Shown: positions 24,736 through 35,411 of the stretch, one piece after another | Numbering within the stretch: the stretch's first letter is position 1 | How the letters are laid out: the number at the start of each line of letters is the position of its first letter | Assembly (NCBI RefSeq): GCF_048773025.1 | Contig: NC_133562.1 | Span: forward strand, 23,913,001 to 23,977,000 | DNA length: 64,000 nt | Direction: 5' to 3' | Origin: Camelus bactrianus | Lineage: Eukaryota; Chordata; Mammalia; Artiodactyla; Camelidae | Position numbers and translations under genes: made by a program | Notes under the pieces: model-generated | Seen by the model: only the letters and a program-made list of their open reading frames with translations | Database searches by the model: none | Told to the model about the DNA's origin: nothing

Positions 24736-27720
24736 TGTTTATGCTCAGCTATTCTGATGTCTAGTTTTGTGCCCTTTGCTATGTCAAATCATACATGAAT
24801 TTCTGTTTTTATCTCATCCAATGGGACTAGCCCAGTGGTTCTCCAATTGGCTGGACATTAAAATTGCTTGGAAAACTTTTTAAAACATAGCGCCTGCAGT
24901 CTTCCCCAGACAAGTTAATTCAGAATTTCTGCAGCTGGGGCTGAGGCATTAGTATTTTCTTAAGCTCCCTGTGTGATTATAATGAGTCCAACAATCACTT
25001 CCAACTCTAAAACGTTCTGACATTTCATAAAGCTTGCCGATTGAGAAACTCAGCATGTGTTTCAAATGAGTTCAGAGGAGAGAATTTCCAGTGTTAGGTG
25101 TTGGTGTTTGTTCTATCAGTTGCATTCACAATGTAGGCTGACAAGGGGAAAAAAAAAAAAACAAACAAATAAAAAAAAAAAAAAAACAAGAAAAAAAAAT
25201 TCACAGGGAAGGTAGACAGGCCGTGCAAAGGAGAGCTCAGTCACAGAAGAGCTGTCTCCAGGAGACCAAAGTCATGCTCTTTAACATTCTAAGTGATTGG
25301 TTTGTGCAGTGAACCAAATCTGAGCAGTTCCAATGTTTGAAAATGTAATGACTTAAGAAGAAATACTAATATACCCTTCAAGGTCATGAAACAGTTCCTT
25401 GGCCTTAGGAAACGTGTAACTTCTGTGAGCTCATGTAGGTCAATTTGATGGGCCTCTTATAACCTTAAGATTCATCTTGCTCTTTATCTTTCCTCTGCAT
25501 TAAAATACGTTAATACCAGCTTTGGAATCAAATCAATTCTTTTCTTTTTAAATCTGCCTTTTTAAAACTTCCTTTTTATTTGCAGAATTACCAAGGAGTT
25601 GTTAAAAATTACCATGTTTTCTAGCTCTGAATGAAATTAAGCAAAGACCGAAGTACGAAAAGGTCATCAAAACAAGAGACTATAAAAGAAATGTGAGAAT
25701 AGCGGTACATTGCTAATGATAGCCTAAAATTTAATTTAAACTCAGTCCTGAAAATGTGTAATGGTTAAGGATTGAGTTTCTATCCTCATCCACATGTTTA
25801 AAAAATCGTCTGTATTGGCTATCTCTAAGCAAATTAGTGGGAATGGGAGAGGGCGGGGAACAACTCACTAAGAATCTACTCATCTGTAGTCCTTTTATCT
25901 TTTCATTTAGAAGGGTAAGCTACTGAATATCATATATATAATGCGGTACCTAAAATGTGATAAATGCTGCAACTAACACACAAATTCTACAATAGACCAT
26001 AGATCTGCAAATGATTATGATCTATGGATCAGAACTAGCAGAGTTAACATCAACCCAGTTCCTAGCAAGCGTTGCTAACTTATGGCCATAGCTATCATTT
26101 CAGACCCAATACCCCCTTTATAAAAGCAAATATTGTGTAGACCCCCTTCCCTTCCGAACGAGGCACTCTATCTTCAACTATAATTTTTAAGTACATTTAA
26201 ATCAATTTAGAATAATGGAATATATGTTATTGTACATTCATAACTATACTATATTCCTATTCCTACACCCCGCTTAATTATAATAAGTAAGTTAGGATCA
26301 GGGAAAGCAATATGAGAAATTATCCCACACGGGAAGTTCAGGAAAAATGAAAGAGCAAAGGCAGAGATGGACTCTAAGCTAATAGCAGACCAGTGTTATC
26401 TGTAGACGATCACAGACAAAGGGGGAAAAATACTTAACTGGAGTATGTATAACATGCTAAGATAAATGACAATCTGTCAATGTTGACCAAGAATGAGGAA
26501 GTTTGATATTCTTGTGAATAAGCTATTTCTAAACGAACTTATAAAACAATTCAGTGTGTTATGACACGAGTTAAGAGTGCCAATGAAGTGCCCTGGAAAC
26601 ATTTCATCCCAGAGCCAGCCACATGTCCAAAGATGCATTCGGTCTGTGGTGGGAAAGATAAGCGGGCCGGGGGCTCCAGATGAGGGGAGCCGTGTAGCAA
26701 GTTGGGGCAAGGACGCAGATGCCAAAGCTGGGCCTGTCCCACAGGGAGCTCAGGAGGGACTCAGCTGCTGCTTTGGGAGGTGGCAGGAGGTGGGGGGAGG
26801 GGATAGCCCCACCGTGGCTCCTGAAGCACCCCTCCCCTCCCTTCCTACTTGGGTCCCACACAGCGCCCCTCACTCCATCCTGCCTTGGCCTACCTGTGCC
26901 CCACATACACCCCGATGCTTCCCTCCCCGTTGCCTGACCCCGAGCCTCCCTGCCTGCCTTCGACCATCCCCAGTACCCCCATCCTGCCGTGACCTACCTG
27001 CACCTGGGGCTCCATCCTGCTTCCCTGCTGGGGACTGGCCTTCTTGGACATGTGCGTCTCCTGGCAAGCTCTGGAGCCCTGAAGTACCTGAAATAACCGT
27101 AAGTTCAGGAAAAGAATAAAGCTCAATGATAAAGAAAATCTCTATCATTTTATTCATTGAAGCATGTTGTTTATGTTTACATATAAAATATGCATATCTG
27201 TGTGCATATGCATGGCTATATTTTGGGGTTTTATGTAATAAAATTACATATTAACATTTTATTTCTTCAAAACATTGAAGCATTGTGGCAAAACGTTAGC
27301 ATTTAAAAATCTTTCTTTTAAGAAATCAAATCATATACAAATGCTTGAAGTTTCTTTTTCACCTTTCCTTTATCCCATTCCCTTCTTTGCATCCAAAGAG
27401 GTAACCGTTATCCTGAAGTCAGTGTTGTTTTACTTTCCCAGCTGTTTTTTTTTTCACCAGTCCCGCGGCCTGGGGAGGGTGGGGCTCCGGCGAAAGGACG
27501 AGGGGCGGGTTCCCCTCCCGATCTCAGAGAAGCTCCCAAAAGGGCAGCGGTGTGCCCACTTGCTGCCACCTCGTGCGGCTGCGAACCATTCAAATCGCTG
27601 GCGCCAAGAGGTACCCGGCGCTCGCGATTGGCTGAGCCGGACCAGCGCCCCTGGGCGGGGCCGGCCCCCTCGCAGCGGCCGCGTGTCCCGCCCCCACGCA
27701 GGGGCTTCGTGTCCCGCTCC
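24403..27720 (+). repeat. Macrosatellite unit 8, truncated and decayed edge copy
   Basis: About 3.3 kb. Recognisable end to end but with many more substitutions and small indels than the other copies, including an expanded, broken A-rich tract near 25,150-25,198. The splice donor has decayed from CTGAG|GTGAGT to CTGAA|GTGAGA at 24,595/24,596. The unit ends inside its CpG island, after the second GC-box repeat and before the NRF1-type palindrome; unrelated DNA follows. A diverged terminal copy is normal for tandem arrays kept uniform by unequal exchange. Confidence 0.93.
27455..27720 (+). promoter_or_regulatory. Truncated CpG-island fragment at array end
   Basis: First third of the island: inverted CCAAT box and GC boxes are present, but homology stops before the NRF1 palindrome, CTCF-like motif, exon and donor. 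It is probably inert as a promoter of the array type. It marks the right breakpoint of the array. Confidence 0.7.
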
Positions 27721-30700
27721 ACGCAGGGTCCCAGACTGGGACAAGAAGCCTGCCAAGGCCTCGAGTGGCGGGGCCAAGGGCCGGGGTGGGTGGCGTCTCT
27801 AATTCTAGTCCTCACACCCCTGCCTTTGTCCATGTGGAAGACCAAGCACCCGACAGGCGATGGGGCCTGCGGCCAGCTTCTCCCGCGCAGCCCTCACCCC
27901 TGCGTGCAGTCTCAGGACAGTGGGAGGAACTGAGAGCAAGTTAGGGTTGTCGGGCGCTGTTTCCCCAGAACCCGAGTGGAAGTGGGGGCTGGCAGCCTGT
28001 GGAGCTGTGGGCCCCCTGGGCGGACCCTGGGCAGCGGACTCCCTCCGAGAGCATGCTCTGGCCCTGGCTGGGGGGCTGGCAGGTGCCCGGAAGTATGAAA
28101 CTCCTCAGGGGCTTCCCGGGGGCTCTGGGCTCAGAAGAGGGTGGCCTGGCTTCCACTGCTGCTCGGAGCCGGCCCTCAGCCTGGGGAGGAAGTCACCAGC
28201 TCTCGGGGTTACGTCCCCAAAGTGCCTGGATCTGAGGGGTTAAACAGGCGAGAGAACAGCTCTGTCCAGCTTTTTATTCAAAATTCTTCTACTCAATTAA
28301 GGAGATCATAAAAATGCTAAGCATGTCCCTTTCTTCCCGGGAGCTCAATGGACCGACCCATTGTGGTTTCATATGGGGAGCCCGTGGCCTGGGGGGCTGC
28401 CGAGGCCCTGAATTGGCCTTTGTGCCAGACTGAGCTCATGGCCGGGCTGCGCTGTGGCCAGATGCCCGGTCCAATCCCCTCCCTGCTCCGTTGGCAAGAG
28501 TCCCCGTGACCGTGGCCCTCATCCTGCCCACAGACTCTGCGGAGTGCTTGTCAAGGGCCCTGTTCTGGAACGTTCTCAGCAGACCCTCCTATGGGTCTGC
28601 GTGAGCTCAGCCCGTCATCCCAGGGCGGAGGGCTGGCCTGCCCCATTTTGGACTGGCACTCAGAAGAGGCAGGTGTGGCTGGCATTTGCCTGGCGGTTCC
28701 TGCCTGGGGGGGCCTGGGGAACAGTCCTGGGCAGAGGGCACCTCCTTGCTAGCCCTGCTGGGCACACAGAGGGTGGTGGAGTTACTGTGGTCGTCATTCT
28801 GAGCCACAAATTTAAGAACATTTCTTCTGGGCCGTCCCCCCACCTCAAAATAGCTGATATGCGGCCTGGGCATTGATTTTTTCCAGCTGAACCCCAGGAG
28901 CGGAGCTTCCTCTGTTTCCTGGGTGTTTTGTATGGACCCCTACTTGTTCTGTCGGGGGTGCCACTTCTCCCGAGGGAAGAAAGCCACCAGAGGTTCTGTT
29001 GTAACCTCTGGAATGTGCCTTTTCCTGGAAAAGCTGCAGTGAAATTTCAGGGAGGTGGAGGAGGGGAAAGGCCCCGGGGCTGTTTTCAGGCACAGCTGGT
29101 CACATGACTGTGGCACTTAGGGCCTTGGCATTTTTTAAAGGTGGACATAGAACTGGCGGGAGGTCAGGGCTCTCAGCCTCTGCTCCCCATCCTTAAACGC
29201 AGCAGCTGCAGGGAGACAGGTGGTGAGGGCGTGTCTTCTGCAGCCTGGCGGTGCCCTGGTGGGTGTGAGCTCCTGTCTGCTTCAGGAAACAGTGAGTCCA
29301 GCCCAGACCTCAGGCTGCCCTCCACATGTGGCCCCCGTGTCCCAGGCGGCCTGGCCTCTGGGGAAGGGGCTGGGAGCCGGGAGCCGCCCGGAGCAGCCCC
29401 AGCTGGCCATCTCTGCCCCCCACGAGTCTGGGCTGCTTGTCTCCACCCCCGTGGGGTGGAGTCACGACTTAGAAAGGCAGAGCTAGTGAGGTTGTCACAG
29501 TGGGAAAAAATACGACTTCTGTGAGTGAGATTCCCTTACTTAAAGAATAACAGTCATACACGTTCAGCCCCAGATCTGGAAAACAGCCTGTGACCCAGAC
29601 CCTGCTCCGTCCGGTCCCCAGTGCAGGTGGGAGAGGCTGCCGGTCCCTCCGCCGTGTCAGGGTCACCCCAGGCCCGGTCCCTCCGCCCCTCCCCACATGC
29701 TGTGTGCAAGCCCCCACCTGGGGGCCCCGTCCCGCCCGCGGGGCTGGGGGCAGCCCCACGGAGAAGTGCAGAAGGAACCCCGTGTCTCGCCAGGCCAGGA
29801 GGTTGGGGCTGGAGTCGGTGCGTACGGGGCTGGGACAGGGCGTTTCCCAAGATGAGACAGGCTTCCTGCTCTCCCGGGTTTGTGTCCCGGGCCCTGACCC
29901 GCTGCAGACAGGGCTGCAGGCTCCACAGAAAGGCGGTGTTACAGCTGCCGTTCTGCACTGCATTACGCTTCAGATTGCTAGTTGTCTTTCTATAAAAGGT
30001 GCAGGTCTGTGAAGGAAGCTCTGGGCTCTGCTCCTCTCTGGGCACCATCAGGGTTGCCTGAGGTTACCACCGCCCTGACCCATCGCTCTTTCTTCCTGTG
30101 TCATCAGTGGAAGGCCTGCGAGAGCCAGGCTTCAACCCAGAGGCAAGGCAGGGAGGGATGTTCTTGTTAAGTGACAGTCAGCGCTCACCTGGGGCGGGTG
30201 GAGAGCGCGGGGCCAGGCTCAGCCCTTGGCCCTGACCAACAGGTGACCGCCACACCGAAAAGGGGCTCACAGCCCCACCTAGGTGGGAACCGCTGACCAG
30301 AGCAGCCACATCTTCCCCAACCACCGGATGGAGGGCCACCCGTGGCCACATCTTTACCGTTCCCTGGGGCAGAGAGGGAAATTTGTAGTAAACATGCAGT
30401 GACTTTGGGGTCACATGCGCAGACTTGGAAAGTGCGATCAGAAACTTCTTTCCTTCTGTTGAAAGTTGACAGTGTCCTTTCTAATATCGCAAGAAATGCC
30501 AGGCCGGGAGACGGCCCAGGTGGCCTCCCTTGGTGCTGGGCGCCACTGCTTGTGGGGACATGCGGTCTGGGCGTGTGTGCCTGTTTCCTGGTGGGGGTGT
30601 CACGGGGGCTTTGCAGGTGCTGTGGGGTTGACGGGGGTCATATGTGTACTATGTGTGTGTACATGAAAGCCGCACCTCTGTCTGGTGACCCTGCAGACCC

Positions 30701-30782
30701 CGGCCATCACCGGGTGTGGCCGTCGGAGAGGCAGGCCATGGTCCCCGCTGCGCACACACTCACACCTCTTTCCCTCCTGCAG
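27721..30782. other. Unique DNA between macrosatellite and first TNS3-like exon
   Basis: Moderately GC-rich, single-copy-looking DNA. Open frames on both strands are short, overlap each other and show no recognisable domain. I looked for the preceding TNS3 exon (ending in the tensin WYKPDISREQ-type motif) and did not find it. If the TNS3 copy is complete, this is an intron interrupted or abutted by the array. If it is a partial duplicate, a duplication breakpoint lies here or in the array. Confidence 0.6.
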
Positions 30783-30914
30783 CCATCGCCATGCTGAAGG
30801 ACAAGGAGCCCAGGGCCTTCATCGTCAGGGACAGCCACTCCTTCCGGGGCGCCTACGGGCTGGCCATGAAGGTGGCCATGCCCCCGCCCTCCGTCCTGCA
30901 GCTGAACAAGAAAG
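30783..30914 (+). CDS. TNS3: TNS3-like exon: SH2 domain, first part
   Basis: Acceptor TCCTGCAG before 30783; donor AAAG|GTGGGT after 30914. The exon enters in mid-codon (CC completes an Ala) and encodes [20 protein letters not shown] and onward to QLNKK. FIVRDS is the FLVR-type motif whose Arg binds phosphotyrosine. KEPR has Arg where I remember Gly in mammalian TNS3. The exon contains an in-frame ATG at its fourth codon. Confidence 0.88.
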
Positions 30915-32094
30915 GTGGGTCCCGGACGGCTCTGCTCAGCCCCACCTGCTGCTTAACCTTCCCGCCCATGCGGCCCTGGGGACAGGAACAGCCCTCACGG
31001 GTCTTCTCAGCATTTCCTGTCTCGGCTCTGTTTTAGGAAGTGCTGCCCAGCTCAAGAACGGAGGTTAATTGTCAGCTTTATTTTTCTGATTGCTCTGAGC
31101 AGGTGACCCAGCCCATGGGTCAGATGCCGGACACGGTGCCCACTCTCAGCCTGTCTGCCTCAGTCCCTCTGACTTCCGAGCGTAAACGTCTAATAAGTTC
31201 CCCTGTCTTCTCCCTGGCTCTCTGTCCAGTGCACACAAGCACACGTGTCCTCCCCTCTTACACCAGAGGCGGCTCACCACATGCCTGGCCTTCGTTCCTC
31301 CTCCCAGCCGAGCGTTCTGGTGGATTGAACGCGAGCCAGTGCGGGCCTGGTGTCACCAGGTCACCCCTCGGGGGAGAGGACGGAGCCTTCCGCCCTCCGG
31401 GCCAGGGCTTCGGCCGGTGCCGAGGGCCAGCGGGTACCACGTGGTTCACTCGGGCCTCTTGCTCTGTAACGGGCGCTCCGTGGCTTGACATCGTCAGGCC
31501 CAGGGAAGTGCGTGGTGCCTGCGCACAAGGCGAGCGTTGTCCTGCACCTGGTGGGTGTGCAGTGGACCCAGGCCGCGGGACTGTGGGGAGCCCGCCATGC
31601 CCTTCCCTCCCCGGGCATCGTAACCCAGCACCACTGTTCCTTCGGGGCCCCAGGTCCCCCGGCTCCGCCCCGCGAGGCCTGTCCAGCTGGCCCCGTGTCC
31701 TGTTGGTGGCCCCCCGGGAGCCTGCAAGCCACCAGCTCCCGGGAACAGCAGACACGCTGTGCTCGGCCTGGCCTCTTCCCAAGAACCCTGGTTCTCTGCC
31801 GGGAGCAGTGCCTAGAAACCGAGCTCCAATCACCAGGTTGCCCTTCGCTCTGACTCTTGGCTTCCCTCCAGACCAGAGCTGGGGAAGACACCATTTTTAA
31901 AAATTCCTGAACTAAAGCTGATGCCACCAGCTCGCATACAGGGTCACGAGGTCCTTCCTCGCCTTCTCCCTCGGGGACAGGCTTGGCTTCCAGCAAATCA
32001 GTTTACGTCCTCCCTTCTCTGACCCCTAACACTTACTCTCATTTTTCTTTTTCTGTCACCCTCCTCTTTGCCTTTTTTTTTCTTATCGTTATGC

Positions 32095-32155
32095 TGCAAA
32101 CGCTAAAGAATGGGAGTTTTTTTTTTTTTATGGGAGTTTTTTTTTACCTCTCTTT
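32095..32155. repeat. T-rich tract with duplicated GGGAG-T(n) module
   Basis: Two successive GGGAGTTTTTT modules in the first TNS3-like intron, with T-runs of about 14 and 9. Probably the remnant of a retroposon tail on the minus strand or simple slippage. Confidence 0.5.
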
Positions 32156-32545
32156 CCCCCTAAACAGAGATTGTGGATGTCAGCACGTCACATGGCTCTT
32201 CCGGGGGGCACCTGGGCTCGCCTGGGGGCAGCGGGCATCAGAATAAGCAGGTTCTGAAGCCCCGGTGTTTAAAAAAGGTGCCGCTGCCCGCTTCCCTCAG
32301 ACTCATGCCCAGCACCCAGTCCTTGGGTGAACTCTTTGCTTAAAGCTTCCTGGTGGAAAAGCGCCTGGAGTGAGTTACACCCTGCGGAATGTGAGACTCG
32401 GTGGCCCAGGGGTTATCAGGACGCAGGTGGTGGATGTGTGCACAGCAGCGGGGAGGGGCTGGGAAGGGGTGAGCCCGGGGCCGTGGTTGGAAGTGAGGGA
32501 GGGAGATGCTGTGTGCACACCAGCCAGGAGAGGGGAGCCTGGGAC

Positions 32546-32567
32546 GGGAAGGAAGGAAGGAAGGAGG
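32546..32567. repeat. Short (GGAA)n microsatellite
   Basis: Four to five GGAA repeats in the intron after exon 30,783-30,914. Confidence 0.7.
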
Positions 32568-33795
32568 GACCACCACACACTCACTCCTGAGTGGAAACCA
32601 GGGCTTCTGGAGCTCAGGAGCTGCGTCGGCTTGACTGGGGGATGCAGGCGCTGGGCTGCAGGGAAACCCGTGGCTGACAGTTACAGCAGGAGTCTGGAGG
32701 CAGGAGTCAGAGCCCCGCAGCTGCCCAGCTCCTCTGTCTCCGCTGAGGCTTTTAAAGCGAGGCCACCTTTACCCCTCCTGCGTGCATCGCCTTTCAGGGA
32801 ACACAGACGGTGGTGTGTAACTGTCCCCTCCAGGTGTGCAACCCGCCCATCTCTCAGGCTGACCTGCCTCAGCCTTGAGGCAGAGGCCACAAATAGGGGC
32901 TCTTGCAGGGGCAGACATCGGGGCTCACCGGCTTCGCCCGGCCCCTGGATGTGGCATTTGGATTTCAGAGCCCAGGGACAGATCTGAGAGGAGAGCTGGC
33001 CAAACCCGGAAAGAGGCCCACGGGTCCCCATGCCCCACTGGTTTCCCGGGGAGTGGGCAGCCATGGCCGCACGGCTGGGTTCCCGCAGTCACTTCGTGCC
33101 CTGGAACCCTTCCTGCCGGCTACCTGTCCCGCGCAGTGCCGGCACTCAGATGGCTGATGCCGTCTCTGTGTGTAACATGCGTCACGGGAGCCAGCTGGTC
33201 CTGCGTCAGAAGCATGAGTGGTCATGCAGGCTCGTCCCCACGGAGGACCAGGAGCGCCGTGCTGGTCAGCGCAGGGCGGCGGCTCCTGTCCCTTCTGCTC
33301 ATCTGTGCTTTCCCTCCCTGGACCACCTGCCGTTCCCTGGCGTTTCATGCTGTGCTTTCTCTCTGGGCTCGTGGGCCGGGTGAACGCAGGTGTGCGGGGG
33401 CCCGCCCTCCGGGGGCTCCTGCAGCTGGCTCGGGGCTCAGTTACCCAGGAGACTGGCACCACCCAGCTCTTTCCCGCAATGAGTTCTGGGGCATCATGCA
33501 GGGTCTGGGTCTCCCTGGCCTCCCGCTCAGGAGGGGAAGGAGCTGGAGTCCACATCACTGGCTCTTAGCTGCTTGTCCGGGTCCCTGGGGACGGTTCTGC
33601 AGGATGTTGCAAACGGTCCCCCGGGGACTCCCCAGCTCCAGGCATGGTCACTGGAGGCGTTCTGGCCGCCCATCCAGGCCATGACCCCCCCCAGCTCAGC
33701 TGCCTCCCGCGGGGCCGAGCTCTCCTTCCCATGTCCCCACCTTCCCAGGCGCTCGGTCTGTAAAACTTCTCTTCCTTTTGAATCTCTTGCCCCAG

Positions 33796-33891
33796 CTGGA
33801 GACTTGGCCAACGAACTGGTCCGGCATTTCTTGATCGAGTGCACCCCGAAGGGAGTGCAGTTGAAAGGATGCCCCAACGAGCCGTATTTCG
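33796..33891 (+). CDS. TNS3: TNS3-like exon: SH2 domain, middle
   Basis: Acceptor TTGCCCCAG before 33796; donor TTTCG|GTGAGT after 33891. Encodes [20 protein letters not shown] and onward to NEPYF, typical of tensin SH2 domains (VRHFLIE core strand). In frame with its neighbours. Confidence 0.88.
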
Positions 33892-34189
33892 GTGAGTGGC
33901 CGAGAGCCCGTGGTCGGCGTCCTGAACCCACAAGCCCGTTCATAGTGGGAGCTGCCTCGGATCCCGCAGGCGGTGTGGCCAGTCCTTTACAGATGGGCGG
34001 GGGGTGTCTCTGCCAAGAACCAGCCGCAGTCCCCTTCCCCCGACCCTTCCCCACCTGCCACGCTCCTCAGTTATTGAGGCTTTGCCCAGAGCCCCCCAGT
34101 AACAGAGCGTGCGCGCTGCTGAAGATAGAAGGGCCCCCTTTCAGAAGGTGCAGTGTGCTAATGCCTCTTTTGTCTTCGCCCATCCGCAG

Positions 34190-34267
34190 GGAGCCTGACG
34201 GACTTGGTGTGCCAGCATTCCATCACGCCCCTGGCTCTGCCCTGCAAACTGCTCATTCCAGACAGAG
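34190..34267 (+). CDS. TNS3: TNS3-like exon: SH2 domain, end
   Basis: Acceptor CATCCGCAG before 34190; donor ACAGAG|GTACGC after 34267. Encodes [20 protein letters not shown] followed by LLIPDR, the conserved end of the tensin SH2 domain ([12 protein letters not shown]). Confidence 0.88.
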
Positions 34268-34985
34268 GTACGCTGCCGGCTGCCCCAGGGCCGCTCTGGT
34301 TGGCTGGGTGGGCTCGCCCGCCCGCACAGATGCAGTGAGAACTATCAGACCGGAAGTTCCTTCTGCTCCCACGCTGGGGGTCCGCCCTGAGTAGCCCACC
34401 CCAGTCACGTAAGAGGTGGTCCCTCTGCACACACAGCCCTCGGTCGTATCTTCACATCGTGGGCTTTGGGAACAGTTTCAGTGGAGCAGAGACCCGTGGC
34501 TCAAAATTACAACATGCCTGGACTCAGGGACCTTCAGGGCCATTTACGTGTGAGTTTTATAATTCTGCACGATCACCAGCTGTTGATATTGTTGGCCAGA
34601 GGTGTGGGAAGGGCTCGGCTCTTTCCCTTGGTGTCTGTCTGAAAACACCCACAACACAGATTTAACACAAAGTGGCGTCCACTTCCCCGGACAGCCTCGA
34701 GGTCACAAATTGCATCATGGTCCAGAAAGACGATTCGTTTAAAATACAGGCAAAGCTGACTTGCTTTCTAAGATGCAGTTGTTCGTCTCCATTCACCCAG
34801 AGACGAGGAGGGTGTTTCACTGGGCTGCACCTGCCCCGGACGTGGTGACGGTTTCTCCAGGCTGGGCTGTTTTCGCCTGGGGAGACCCCTCTCTCCGCGA
34901 GCTCAGTCACGGGCTTCCCCGCTGTCACGAGGGTTCTTGCCGGCGAGCCGGACCCATGTCTGTGTTTTCTTGCTCCTCCCGGCAG

Positions 34986-35063
34986 ATCCGTTGGAGGATA
35001 TAACAGAAAGCTCTCCCCAGACCATGGCCAACTCCGCGACGGAGCTGCTGAAGCAGGGGGCAG
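34986..35063 (+). CDS. TNS3: TNS3-like exon: SH2-PTB linker
   Basis: Acceptor CCCGGCAG before 34986; donor GGGGCAG|GTGGGT after 35063. Encodes DPLEDITESSPQTMANSATE and LLKQGA, the short linker joining SH2 to PTB in tensins. Confidence 0.85.
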
Positions 35064-35411
35064 GTGGGTCCCTGCTGCGTCCCCCAAACCTCCCGGTCCT
35101 GGGCACTGCCGGGCTCCTTTCCTCCCCGTGCATCCCGGGAGGTTTCCGTTGGGAAGCTGCACTGGGGCTGGGGGGCCCAGGGGTCGGGGCGGCAGGTCCA
35201 GGACTCCGCAGGCTGATCAGGACCAAATTCCGTGGAATCAAGGTCGAGTCCTGGGTTTTGTTCGGGGGGGTGTGGTGAGGCAGGGCGTGATGACCTGCCC
35301 CTCCAGCTGCAGGCGTGCAGATGTGCACGTGACCAGTGAGTCCACAGAGGGACTCACGCTGCCCCCAGCCCAGGCTGACCCCAGGCGGCGACTCCCCGGA
35401 GCACTGTGTTC

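Larger units (their letters stand above)
1..27720 (+). repeat. Macrosatellite array, about 3,485-bp unit, eight copies in window
   Basis: Head-to-tail tandem array. The same landmark (CTCF-like 14-mer in the CpG island) lies at 24, 3508, 6997, 10482, 13967, 17452, 20936 and 24426, giving spacings of 3484, 3489, 3485, 3485, 3485, 3484 and 3490 bp. Inner copies differ by only a few substitutions per kb plus small changes in an A-run and a CGG run. The array is already in progress at base 1, so its left end is not seen; the right end is at about 27,720. Each unit is half promoter-like CpG island and half AT-rich intron-like DNA. The architecture recalls known mammalian macrosatellites (DXZ4, D4Z4, RS447) but I see no DUX-type homeobox or USP17-type protease ORF. 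Family identity is unknown to me. Confidence 0.97.

Noticed and set aside
1-27720. Identity with D4Z4/DUX4, RS447/USP17 or rDNA
   Set aside because: No homeodomain, no ubiquitin protease frame and no rRNA-like sequence in the unit. Only the general layout is similar. DXZ4 homology cannot be shown by reading alone.
31040-31900. 286-codon plus-strand open frame in the first TNS3-like intron
   Set aside because: It lies wholly within the intron, overlaps minus-strand frames of similar length, and has low-complexity composition and no recognisable domain.
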